Program-made: the position numbers and the translations under genes
Notes under the pieces: generated by a model
What the model was told of the DNA's origin: nothing
The model's database searches: none
What the model saw: only the letters and a program-made list of their open reading frames with translations
In this document: positions 7,705 to 15,398 of the stretch, piece by piece
Position numbering within the stretch: the first letter of the stretch is position 1
Layout: each line of letters opens with the position of its first letter
NCBI GenBank assembly: GCA_016866385.1
Contig: VGMU01000019.1
Span: forward strand, 1 to 39,092
Direction of reading: 5' to 3'
DNA length: 39,092 bases
DNA from: Bacteroidota bacterium
Lineage (GTDB): Bacteria; Bacteroidota; Bacteroidia; Cytophagales; Cyclobacteriaceae

Positions 7705-8355
7705 ATGGAACATTTGATGACGCGCCAACTTGACCTTATTCTTAGGGAAGGAGGGGCGAGTTACGATGGGCAAGTGATCTTACCGGTGTCAAGGAAAAAA
7801 GTAGACACCACATCTTCTTCCTATTTAAATGAAATCCTAAGTAGTCTGGGAGGATTAGGCGAATTTCCTCTTTTGGAAAAAATCAATTTTGATTTCCAAT
7901 TAGACAAGCATGTTCTAATCTGGGACGATGAATTGGAGTTCCAAAGGTATCGTGGGATCACCTTGAAGTCTGAATTCTATTTGGATCACCCTTTTTCCTT
8001 TGTAGAAGGACACAAAAGACTGTGCAGAACCTTTGAAAAAGAAGCTCTCAAGGTAGGTTTGCTACCTAGAGTTTGGGCTGGACCACCCTTGGCGGAGCAT
8101 GTTTTTGGTAGAGCTTCTCCTACCGGAGATTTTTTTGGAAATGGTGCCACAGGCTGGAAGCTTAAAGCATACACCAGTTTTCAAATAGACTTGCTTACCA
8201 CCGCTTTTGGATATTCCTTGATCCGATTATCTCCTTATGAAACTCTAATGACCGGAGGATCACTAAAAAGATTGGATCAACTTCTAATTAACCCCAAAGA
8301 AGAACAGCGTAGCATCATCTACCAATGGCTGATGAGAAAACTTGGAAAGGGATAA
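7705..8355 (+). CDS. unrecognised cytoplasmic protein (216 residues)
   Basis: I do not recognise the family. The protein has no signal peptide, membrane span or obvious nucleotide-binding loop. Visible features: an N-terminal LILREGGASYDG, a charged centre with LIWDDELEFQRYRGI, a conserved-looking GLLPRVWAGPPLAEHVFGRA followed by SPTGDFFGNGATGWKLKAY, and a C-terminal helical tail. The Trp-Ala-Gly-Pro-Pro and Gly/Asn/Trp clusters look like a functional core. A second Met (7717) could be the true start. It follows the DUF2452 gene by 4 bases, and its stop abuts the stop of the convergent deoxynucleoside kinase with no spacer. It is likely conserved within Cytophagales given its tight placement, but this is inference. 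Confidence 0.75.
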   Translation: MEHLMTRQLDLILREGGASYDGQVILPVSRKKVDTTSSSYLNEILSSLGGLGEFPLLEKINFDFQLDKHVLIWDDELEFQRYRGITLKSEFYLDHPFSFVEGHKRLCRTFEKEALKVGLLPRVWAGPPLAEHVFGRASPTGDFFGNGATGWKLKAYTSFQIDLLTTAFGYSLIRLSPYETLMTGGSLKRLDQLLINPKEEQRSIIYQWLMRKLGKG

Positions 8356-8973
8356 TTAGGCAAATAAGCCAAACATTTCCCGCTCTATTTTTTCTACGAT
8401 AAATGAAAAATCTCCTGCTCGCTCTACAAAATCCAATTCATTGACATCAATTATGAGGAGCTTTCCTTCCTTGTAATTGGATATCCATTCCTCGTAATGT
8501 GCATTGAGATTTTTCAAGTAATCTATTCGCATGGCTGTTTCGTATGATCTTCCTCTTTTTTCGATTTGACCTACCAACTTAGGAATATCTGCCTTGAGGT
8601 AAATGAGTAAATCTGGAGCATTGACGTGCGAAATCATGGAATGGAAAAGATTGGTATAATTCGCATAATCTCGCTCATTGAGTAGCTTACTTTTGTAAAG
8701 ATTGGCAGCAAAAATATAAGCATCCTCGTAAATGGTACGGTCCTGAATAGTAGGGGTTGAACTCGCTTGAATTTTTTTCAATTGATTGAATCTTGAATTC
8801 AAAAAGTACACCTGGAGATGGAAGGCCCAGCGCTTCATGTCTTCGTAGAAATCTGGCAGGTAGGGATTGTCATCCACGGCCTCAAATTCGGCTTTCCATC
8901 CGTAATGCTTGGCTAATTTTTCGGTTAGGGTAGTTTTACCGCTACCAATATTTCCTGAAACAGCTAAATGCAT
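8356..8973 (-). CDS. deoxynucleoside kinase (dAdo/dGuo kinase family)
   Basis: A 205-residue P-loop kinase of the dNK family. GNIGSGKTT (residues 7-15) is the Walker A loop, DDNPYLPDFYED carries the substrate-side Asp region, QDRTIYEDAYIFA contains the DR(T/S) motif with its catalytic-arginine neighbourhood, and KRGRSYE lies in the LID region with its Arg residues. Such enzymes phosphorylate deoxyadenosine, deoxyguanosine or deoxycytidine for nucleotide salvage in the cytoplasm. The length fits bacterial dGK/dAK proteins (about 200-220). It starts 15 bases after the end of the upstream 3-hydroxyacyl-CoA dehydrogenase, so they may share a transcript, though the functions are unrelated. Confidence 0.93.
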   Translation of the reverse strand: MHLAVSGNIGSGKTTLTEKLAKHYGWKAEFEAVDDNPYLPDFYEDMKRWAFHLQVYFLNSRFNQLKKIQASSTPTIQDRTIYEDAYIFAANLYKSKLLNERDYANYTNLFHSMISHVNAPDLLIYLKADIPKLVGQIEKRGRSYETAMRIDYLKNLNAHYEEWISNYKEGKLLIIDVNELDFVERAGDFSFIVEKIEREMFGLFA

Positions 8974-8988
8974 CTTTTTGGGAAATTA

Positions 8989-9876
8989 TTATTTAAATCT
9001 ATTGGAAACGGACTTCTCTTTACTTTCGGGGTGGTAGATGTAAAAACCTTCCCCTGATTTTACTCCTGTATATCCCGCCTCTACCATATTTACCAATAAA
9101 GGGCAAGGGGCATATTTGGGATTCCCAAAACCTTCCTGTAGAACTCTTAGAATGGATAAACATACGTCCAAACCAATAAAATCAGCCAATTGCAATGGGC
9201 CCATGGGGTGGGACATTCCCAGTTTCATCACGGTATCTATTTCTTCCACACCTGCTACACCTTCGTGTAGGGAATATATGGCTTCGTTAATCATAGGAAT
9301 CAAAATCCTGTTGGCCACAAAGCCCGGATAGTCGTTTACTTCTACAGGAACCTTTTCTACTTGCTTAGATAGATTCATGATTACCTGAGTAGTTTCTGCT
9401 GAGGTAGCATATCCTCGTATCACTTCTACCAACTTCATTAAGGGTACTGGGTTCATAAAGTGCATCCCAATGACTTGGGAGGGTCTTTGGGTACTAGCAG
9501 CTATTTTTGTAATCGAAATGGAAGAGGTATTAGACGCCAAAATGGCCTTCTTTGGAGCATGTTCATCAAGTTGTCTAAAGAGATCCAATTTTGTAGGCAA
9601 ATTTTCAGTGGCGGCTTCAATTACCAAGTCGGCTTCTTTTACTCCTGCAGCTAAATGTGTAAAAAGATGAATGCGTTTCAATGCAGCCAATTTTTCTGAT
9701 TCTTGCAAAACACCTTTTCCAACCTGTCGGTCCATGTTTTTGGAAATGGTAAGCAAGGCCTTTTGGAGTTGTTCTTGAGTAAGATCAACCAGGGCCACTT
9801 CAAAGCCAAACTGCGCAAATAGGTGTGCAATTCCATTGCCCATGGTACCTGAACCAATGACCGAAATAGTTTTCAT
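8989..9876 (-). CDS. 3-hydroxybutyryl-CoA dehydrogenase
   Basis: A 295-residue single-function 3-hydroxyacyl-CoA dehydrogenase. The NAD-binding Rossmann motif GSGTMG is at residues 8-13, followed by VALVDL with the acidic residue for NAD rather than NADP. IEAATEN and NTSSISIT are family motifs; GMHFMNPVPLMKLVEVI carries the catalytic His, and YPGFVANRILIPMINEA and DxxMKLGMSHPMGPLQLADFIGLD form the C-terminal domain. The length matches Hbd/PaaH-type stand-alone enzymes rather than FadB fusions. It interconverts acetoacetyl-CoA and 3-hydroxybutyryl-CoA, or acts on related acyl chains. ScoA/ScoB elsewhere in the window would feed acetoacetyl-CoA into the same pool. Confidence 0.93.
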   Translation of the reverse strand: MKTISVIGSGTMGNGIAHLFAQFGFEVALVDLTQEQLQKALLTISKNMDRQVGKGVLQESEKLAALKRIHLFTHLAAGVKEADLVIEAATENLPTKLDLFRQLDEHAPKKAILASNTSSISITKIAASTQRPSQVIGMHFMNPVPLMKLVEVIRGYATSAETTQVIMNLSKQVEKVPVEVNDYPGFVANRILIPMINEAIYSLHEGVAGVEEIDTVMKLGMSHPMGPLQLADFIGLDVCLSILRVLQEGFGNPKYAPCPLLVNMVEAGYTGVKSGEGFYIYHPESKEKSVSNRFK

Positions 9877-10038
9877 TTCAATTGATTTTATAAAAATTAA
9901 GTTGGGTTAATTTCTGAATTTATGCAATCAAAACTACAGCTAAGACTAGCTAATTCCAACATGAATGCTGTCTTTCCTGACAGGAGGTGACTGTATTTCT
10001 TTTATCTATTCCACAGGATAAATTTTTACCTTTAGCAC

Positions 10039-10872
10039 ATGAAAGAATTAGGACGAGTCAATCGACTACACATCAATAGGTTTACAGATTTTGGTGCCTA
10101 CTTGGCCTTAAGCGATGGAGGAGAGGTACTCCTTCCTCAAGGGTATTTGACTGGGGAAGAACAGGAGGGAGACGAACAGGAAGTTTTTGTATACACCGAT
10201 AGTGAGGATCGTCCAGTAGCTGTAAAAGACACCCCTTTACTTCAATTGGATGAGTTTGGGATGTTGACTTGTAAGGAAGTCACCTCTTTCGGTGCATTTA
10301 TGGAATGGGGATTATTGAAAGATTTGCTTGTTCCTAATGCAGAAATGGCCAAACCTATGGTAGCAGGTCAACAATATTTGGTTAAAGTTTGCGTGGATTA
10401 TAGATCCAATCGTCTTATTGGAGTAAGTAAATACAGGGAATTTATCTATCCCGCGCCCAAAGATTATGTGCTGGGAATGGAATGTAAGGGGTTAATATTC
10501 GAAAAAACGGAGTTAGGGTATAAGGTTTTATTAGAGGATAGGTACGAGGGTCTGCTGTATGCCAACGAGGTGTTTGAAGAGGTAAACCTAGGAGAAATAC
10601 GAAAGCTTTGGGTAAAAAAGCGTAGAGAGGATGGTAAATTAGACTTAAAATGGAATTCCTTTGGGAGGGTTAAGTACGAGGAGGGTGCGGAAAAGATTCT
10701 AAAGCTGCTCCAGGAGAAAGGATTTTTACCTCTACATGACCGCTCGGACCCAGAAGCGATCAAGTCCCAATTAGGCATGAGCAAAAAGCAATTCAAGCAG
10801 TGCATAGGTCAGCTTTACAAAGCTCGAGAAATAGTTATTCATGAAGATGGCATTTCCTTATCTCGAGACTAG
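10039..10872 (+). CDS. CvfB-family S1 RNA-binding protein
   Basis: A 277-residue protein of the CvfB/YitL family, which has tandem S1-like OB folds and a C-terminal winged helix. Visible are an N-terminal fold (RVNRLHINRFTDFGAYL, then EVLLPQGYL), a second fold (MLTCKEVTSFGAFMEWGL, then KDLLVPNAEM), a third (GMECKGLIFEKTELGYKVL, then YEGLLYANEVF), and a helix-turn-helix-like tail with DPEAIKSQLGMSKKQFKQCIG. The Staphylococcus relative affects virulence gene expression, but in Bacteroidota the role is undefined; RNA binding is the supported inference. It is followed within 45 bases by the Cys-cluster gene and diverges from hbd across a 162-base spacer. Confidence 0.88.
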   Translation: MKELGRVNRLHINRFTDFGAYLALSDGGEVLLPQGYLTGEEQEGDEQEVFVYTDSEDRPVAVKDTPLLQLDEFGMLTCKEVTSFGAFMEWGLLKDLLVPNAEMAKPMVAGQQYLVKVCVDYRSNRLIGVSKYREFIYPAPKDYVLGMECKGLIFEKTELGYKVLLEDRYEGLLYANEVFEEVNLGEIRKLWVKKRREDGKLDLKWNSFGRVKYEEGAEKILKLLQEKGFLPLHDRSDPEAIKSQLGMSKKQFKQCIGQLYKAREIVIHEDGISLSRD

Positions 10873-10916
10873 TACTTGGTTTAAATTCACTTCTTCCAAA
10901 AAAATCCCACAACGAA

Positions 10917-11411
10917 GTGGTCATAGATTTAGAAAAATTTTCAAAAGAAAGTAGCTCCGACTACCCTGCCAACAAAAAACTAAAGGACAAGATCAAAGCG
11001 ATCCGTCCTAAAAATTTAGATGAGAAGTTTCATCAGGAGCATGAGGAAGTTTTTGCTAGCTTGGATTGTTTGGACTGTGGCAATTGTTGTAAAACGACCA
11101 GTCCTATCCTTCTTCAGACCGATATCGATCGCTTGGCAAAAATTTTTAGAATGAAATCCAGTGAATTTGTAAATACCTACCTCTACCAAGACGAAGAAGG
11201 GGATTTTGTATTTAAAAGTGCTCCCTGTCCCTTTTTAGGCTCAGATAATGCATGTTTGGTCTACGAAAGTCGCCCCAAAGCATGTCGAGAATATCCACAT
11301 ACCAACAGGAAAAATATGTTTGGTATTCTGGACTTGACTTTAAAAAACACCTTGGTTTGTCCGGCCGTACACAAAATTTTTTATGAGATCGGCAAAGAAT
11401 ATAAGAAGTAA
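10917..11411 (+). CDS. YkgJ-family cysteine cluster protein (putative Zn/Fe chelating)
   Basis: A 164-residue protein with the YkgJ/UPF0153 signature: DCLDCGNCCKTTSPI, APCPFLGSDNACLVYESRPK, ACREYPH and LVCPA, giving eight cysteines in the family's spacing, suited to binding a metal or an iron-sulfur centre. The function is unknown; these proteins are often annotated as zinc or iron chelating. The start is a GTG at 10917, which gives the usual short acidic and amphipathic N-terminus; there is no ATG nearby. No export signal is visible, so it is probably cytoplasmic. It lies 44 bases after the CvfB-like gene and 45 bases before the ROK kinase. Confidence 0.87.
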   Translation: MVIDLEKFSKESSSDYPANKKLKDKIKAIRPKNLDEKFHQEHEEVFASLDCLDCGNCCKTTSPILLQTDIDRLAKIFRMKSSEFVNTYLYQDEEGDFVFKSAPCPFLGSDNACLVYESRPKACREYPHTNRKNMFGILDLTLKNTLVCPAVHKIFYEIGKEYKK

Positions 11412-11456
11412 TGGAATAGTTTTGCTTTTTTAGCAATCAAACCTAGGAAAATAACC

Positions 11457-12389
11457 ATGAAGTTTAATGAGAGTCAGTTTTTAGGAGTAGATGTGGGGGG
11501 AACCCATGTTAAAATTGGTTTGGTAGACAGATCCGGGGATCTTCTGGAATTTCACAAAGAAGATACCACCTCTTACCGAGAGCACAGTTCTGGGTTTGGA
11601 GTAAATTTTGTTTCTATCTTGGAAAAATACCTCAAACTTTATCCTCAGATTGGAAAAGTAGGAATTGGTCTTCCTGGCATGATCAGTAAGGATAGAACTA
11701 CCCCATTAGAAATTCCAGCCATTCCTGATTTAAATAATTTTCCGCTTCAGGCAACCTTAAAAAGATCATTTCCTGAGCATGATTTCTATTTGGAAAATGA
11801 TGCAGCTGCAGCTGCTATTGGTGAGTTTCATTTTGGAAAGGGAGAGGTTTCAGATAATTTTCTTTTTATCACCATGGGTACAGGTATAGGGAGTGCCCTG
11901 GTTTTAGACGGGAAAGTATTTAAAGGTTCCAGAGGAAATGCTTTAGAGATGGGACACATGCTTTCTAGAGGAAATGCAGGTTTAGAGACCCTGGTGGGAA
12001 GAAAAGGGATTTTAAAAATAATGGGAAATCTAATTGCTGCTTATCCTGAAAAAGCAGGCAACTTGGTAGGAAAGGAATTGGGTACCCATCTATTAGTAGA
12101 TACTGCTAGAGAAGGCAATGAAGTGTCCCTTATGGTTTTTAAAGAAGTGGGAGAAATCCTCAGCGAGGCCATAGTTTCCACTATTCGGGTGCTCGATGTA
12201 ACGGATGTGTATTTTGGAGGAGGAATTTCTGCTGGACTTGAATTTATGATGCCTACCATAGATTACAATACCAGAAAATACCTCACGTCCTATTATTTGA
12301 AAGATTTACGCTTAAAAAAAGCTACCCTAGAGAATAATGCCGGTACTTTGGGGGCTGCAGCCCTCTGCTTTATGGATTCAGGTTTGTAA
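11457..12389 (+). CDS. ROK-family sugar kinase lacking the zinc cysteine cluster
   Basis: A 310-residue ROK protein. GVDVGGTHVKIGLVD is the ATP phosphate loop, VGIGLPGMIS the connecting motif, ENDAAAAAIGE carries the catalytic base D115, MGTGIGSALVLDG the second phosphate loop, and EMGHM the sugar-side His (H167). The usual ROK zinc motif CxCGxxGCxE is replaced by SRGNAGLE (residues 170-177) with no cysteine, and the insert before it is short. No N-terminal helix-turn-helix, so an enzyme rather than a repressor. Glucokinase or a related hexose kinase is likely; the substrate cannot be fixed from sequence alone. Its 3' end overlaps the convergent lipoprotein by 20 bases. Confidence 0.88.
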   Translation: MKFNESQFLGVDVGGTHVKIGLVDRSGDLLEFHKEDTTSYREHSSGFGVNFVSILEKYLKLYPQIGKVGIGLPGMISKDRTTPLEIPAIPDLNNFPLQATLKRSFPEHDFYLENDAAAAAIGEFHFGKGEVSDNFLFITMGTGIGSALVLDGKVFKGSRGNALEMGHMLSRGNAGLETLVGRKGILKIMGNLIAAYPEKAGNLVGKELGTHLLVDTAREGNEVSLMVFKEVGEILSEAIVSTIRVLDVTDVYFGGGISAGLEFMMPTIDYNTRKYLTSYYLKDLRLKKATLENNAGTLGAAALCFMDSGL

Positions 12390-12759
12390 TGGTCACTTCG
12401 GAGACTTTACTGAGTGCGTTCATTCTAAAAAGAACCTTTAAGGGTTCTTTTTTTGCTTCCACACCTTGACAGTCCCCACTGGGTTCTAGAAAATAAAAGA
12501 AAAAACTTTGGCTCTTATCGACCAATTCTACCCGATCTGGTCTTCCAAAAGTTTTAATTAAGGCTTGGTTATCTATTCCCAAAAACTGATTTTTAATTGT
12601 TCGGAGCTCTTCTAGGTCTTTGACTCTTAATCCTTTGCATCCATAGCGATCTGCTTTCCAATTTTCTAAATCAATCTTTCCCGCATCTACCGCACTACTG
12701 CATGACCCAAAGAAGAATAGGAAGAGAAGAGAGGCAAGTGAAAAGGGAAAATACTTCAT
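12370..12759 (-). CDS. predicted lipoprotein, function unknown
   Basis: A 129-residue protein with a clear lipoprotein signal: a hydrophobic Phe/Leu-rich stretch ending FFFGSCSS. The mature part has two further cysteines (YGCKGLR and GDCQGVE) that could form a disulfide, and IKTFGRPDRVELVDKSQ, which resembles the SmpA/BamE-like motif in which an alpha-helix is followed by G-x-P and a beta strand. I would not call it BamE. It is monocistronic by position, convergent with the ROK kinase with a 20-base overlap of coding ends, and divergent from the 12922 membrane protein across 162 bases. Confidence 0.75.
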   Translation of the reverse strand: MKYFPFSLASLLFLFFFGSCSSAVDAGKIDLENWKADRYGCKGLRVKDLEELRTIKNQFLGIDNQALIKTFGRPDRVELVDKSQSFFFYFLEPSGDCQGVEAKKEPLKVLFRMNALSKVSEVTITNLNP

Positions 12760-12921
12760 GAATCGTATAAAATATTCTTCAAAGATGGGGTGTTTTTTGA
12801 AATCCTTCTTAAGCCTTGAAACTTATTCTCAATTTTGACAGCACCTGTCTATTTTGAACTTCTTTTTTAGGGAGAAGGTTCAAGCAAATCGGTTATATTC
12901 GCAAAATCAATCCATTTATTC

Positions 12922-13416
12922 ATGTATTACAGATTCGGGAAAGTTTTCTACTACCTAAGCCTAACAGTCTTTATTGTTTCCTTGATGTATTTCTATGCTG
13001 CCTTGCCCGATAAATTTGGTTTTACTGCCGACGATCAGGGGATAATTATTCAGGAATGGTCGAAGGATACTTTCTTCTACACCTTGTTGATTGCATTTTT
13101 AGGGAGCAACTTGCTTACCTTGATTCTTCCAAAGGCGCTAGAAACAAAAACGAGTTCTAGACTACATCGTATTTTTCCCATTGGAGATCCTTACCGAGAC
13201 TACATGCTCACCTGGTTTTACACCTTTGGCGCTTGGATCAATGTGAATTTGGGATTGGCCGGCTTTGTGGTACAAACCCTCAATGACCCAGTTGGACTAG
13301 GTGTAGATGCCTACAGTCTTTGGTTTTATTTGGCCCCAAGCCTTTTAGTGATTTGGGTCATAGGTTTATTTATACTGCTTTTGAGAAAAATTAATTTAGC
13401 TAAGCAAAAAGGATAA
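12922..13416 (+). CDS. four-span integral membrane protein, unknown, upstream of parE
   Basis: A 164-residue protein with about four hydrophobic spans, around residues 8-26 (VFYYLSLTVFIVSLMYFYA), 51-68 (FYTLLIAFLGSNLLTLIL), 97-118 and 133-157. Between spans one and two is a soluble segment of about 25 residues containing KFGFTADDQG. A basic C-terminus (LRKINLAKQKG) suggests it ends in the cytoplasm. No family recognised. Its stop is 6 bases before the parE start, so it is likely co-transcribed with the topoisomerase genes. Confidence 0.75.
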   Translation: MYYRFGKVFYYLSLTVFIVSLMYFYAALPDKFGFTADDQGIIIQEWSKDTFFYTLLIAFLGSNLLTLILPKALETKTSSRLHRIFPIGDPYRDYMLTWFYTFGAWINVNLGLAGFVVQTLNDPVGLGVDAYSLWFYLAPSLLVIWVIGLFILLLRKINLAKQKG

Positions 13417-13422
13417 TCGGCC

Positions 13423-15324
13423 ATGTCGCAAGAAGCAAACTATACAGAAGACAGCATCAAATCCTTAGATTGGCGAGAACACATCCGGTTACGCCCTGGA
13501 ATGTATATTGGTAAATTAGGCGATGGAAGTGCTCAAGACGATGGAATCTATGTCCTGGTCAAGGAGGTAATAGATAATTCCATTGACGAGCACATGATGG
13601 GGCATGGCCGCATCATTGATGTCAAGATTACAGAGCATAAAGTGGAAGTGCGGGATTATGGTCGTGGAATTCCACTTGGAAAAGTCATCGACTGCGTTTC
13701 AAAAATCAATACGGGAGGAAAATATGACTCTGGTGCTTTTCAAAAATCTGTCGGCCTAAATGGGGTGGGTACAAAAGCCGTCAATGCTCTTTCTGACTTT
13801 TTTAGAGTCCAATCCATACGCGAAGGGGAAACCAAGATTGCTGAATTTGAAAAGGGGATATTGATCCAAGACGCTCCTGTAGAGAAAACCTCAGAACGGA
13901 ATGGCACCAAAGTGATATTTTCTCCTGATGCCTCTATTTTTAAAAATTACCATTTTATTCCAGAATATTTAGAAAATCAGATCTGGAATTATGCGTACCT
14001 GAATGCAGGTTTGACCATCAATTTCAATGGAAAAAAGTTTTTTTCCGATAAAGGTCTCTTCGACCTCTTGTCCAACAAAGTCGACGAAGAGAGTTTACGT
14101 TACCCCATTATCCATTTAAAAGGAAACGATATTGAATTGGCCATGACCCATTCGGGAAGCTATGGAGAAGAATACTATTCATTTGTCAATGGGCAATATA
14201 CCACGCAAGGAGGTACCCACTTGGCAGCTTTTCGTGAAGCCTTAGTAAAAACAATTCGTGAATTCTTTAAGAAAGACTTTGACGCAGCAGATATCCGTCA
14301 ATCGGTAGTAGCCGCTATAGCCGTAAGGGTGCAAGAACCTGTCTTCGAATCTCAAACCAAAACAAAGCTAGGTTCTCAAAATATGGGCCCCGATGGGCCT
14401 ACCTTGAGAACCTTTATCAATGATTTTATAAAGACTGAGCTGGACAATTACCTCCATAAAAATCCTTCTACAGCAGATGCGCTATTGAAGCGAATTTTAC
14501 AATCGGAGAGGGAAAGAAAGGAAATCTCCGGAATCAAAAAATTAGCCAATGAACGGGCTAAAAAAGCAAATCTTCACAATAAAAAACTACGGGATTGTAG
14601 GGTGCACTACGATGATCCCAAGGCTGAAGAAGATGTGAAAAATAAATCCATGTTGTTTATCACTGAAGGAGATTCGGCCTCGGGCTCAATCACCAAGAGT
14701 AGAGATGTGCAGACGCAGGCCGTGTTTTCCCTTCGAGGTAAACCTCTGAATTGTTATGGTATGACCAAAAAAGTGGTGTATGAAAATGAGGAGTTTAACC
14801 TGCTTCAGCATGCACTAAATATTGAAGATGGGATTGAAAATCTCCGTTACCGGAAGATAGTTATTGCCACGGATGCGGATGTGGACGGAATGCATATTCG
14901 TTTACTGATAATGACCTATTTCCTTCAATTTTTCCCTGATTTGGTTAAAAATGGACACCTTTTTATTCTTGATACTCCTTTGTTTAGGGTCAGAAATAAA
15001 AAGGAAACGATCTACTGCTACAGCGATGAAGAAAGACAAAGAGCGATCCATAAATTGGGTGGAAAGCCAGAAATAACTCGTTTTAAAGGCTTAGGAGAGA
15101 TTTCCCCAGAGGAATTTGGAGGCTTTATTGGGGAAGATATTCGTCTAGATCCCATTATACTTAACAAAGACACCAAGGTATCTGATTTACTTTCTTTTTA
15201 TATGGGAAAAAATACTCCCGATAGACAAAGCTTTATTATTGACAATTTGAGGATAGAAAAGGATTTGGCATTGGACGATCCTAAGAAAGAAGAAGAAGCC
15301 TTAGACGAAGCAGAAATAAATTAG
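13423..15324 (+). CDS. parE: DNA topoisomerase IV subunit B
   Basis: A 633-residue type IIA topoisomerase ATPase subunit. The GHKL ATPase site has [15 protein letters not shown] (Asn for Mg-ATP and the catalytic Glu), [11 protein letters not shown] and [15 protein letters not shown]. The TOPRIM domain has [12 protein letters not shown] and [14 protein letters not shown], and the C-terminus has [14 protein letters not shown]. The length and absence of a large TOPRIM insert fit ParE; GyrB of the same phylum is similar, so the assignment rests on the adjacent parC without a gyrase box. With ParC it decatenates daughter chromosomes. It lies 6 bases after the membrane protein and 74 before parC. 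Confidence 0.93.
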   Translation: MSQEANYTEDSIKSLDWREHIRLRPGMYIGKLGDGSAQDDGIYVLVKEVIDNSIDEHMMGHGRIIDVKITEHKVEVRDYGRGIPLGKVIDCVSKINTGGKYDSGAFQKSVGLNGVGTKAVNALSDFFRVQSIREGETKIAEFEKGILIQDAPVEKTSERNGTKVIFSPDASIFKNYHFIPEYLENQIWNYAYLNAGLTINFNGKKFFSDKGLFDLLSNKVDEESLRYPIIHLKGNDIELAMTHSGSYGEEYYSFVNGQYTTQGGTHLAAFREALVKTIREFFKKDFDAADIRQSVVAAIAVRVQEPVFESQTKTKLGSQNMGPDGPTLRTFINDFIKTELDNYLHKNPSTADALLKRILQSERERKEISGIKKLANERAKKANLHNKKLRDCRVHYDDPKAEEDVKNKSMLFITEGDSASGSITKSRDVQTQAVFSLRGKPLNCYGMTKKVVYENEEFNLLQHALNIEDGIENLRYRKIVIATDADVDGMHIRLLIMTYFLQFFPDLVKNGHLFILDTPLFRVRNKKETIYCYSDEERQRAIHKLGGKPEITRFKGLGEISPEEFGGFIGEDIRLDPIILNKDTKVSDLLSFYMGKNTPDRQSFIIDNLRIEKDLALDDPKKEEEALDEAEIN

Positions 15325-15398
15325 CGCATCAGGAATAAATCCCTAAGGGGAAGAAGTTCCTAGTACGTATCAAGAAGAATTTGAATTAACTATACCAA

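Noticed and set aside
9877-10038. tRNA or small RNA in the hbd-CvfB spacer
   Set aside because: No cloverleaf-compatible arms, no T-loop motif, and no strong hairpin with a T tract.
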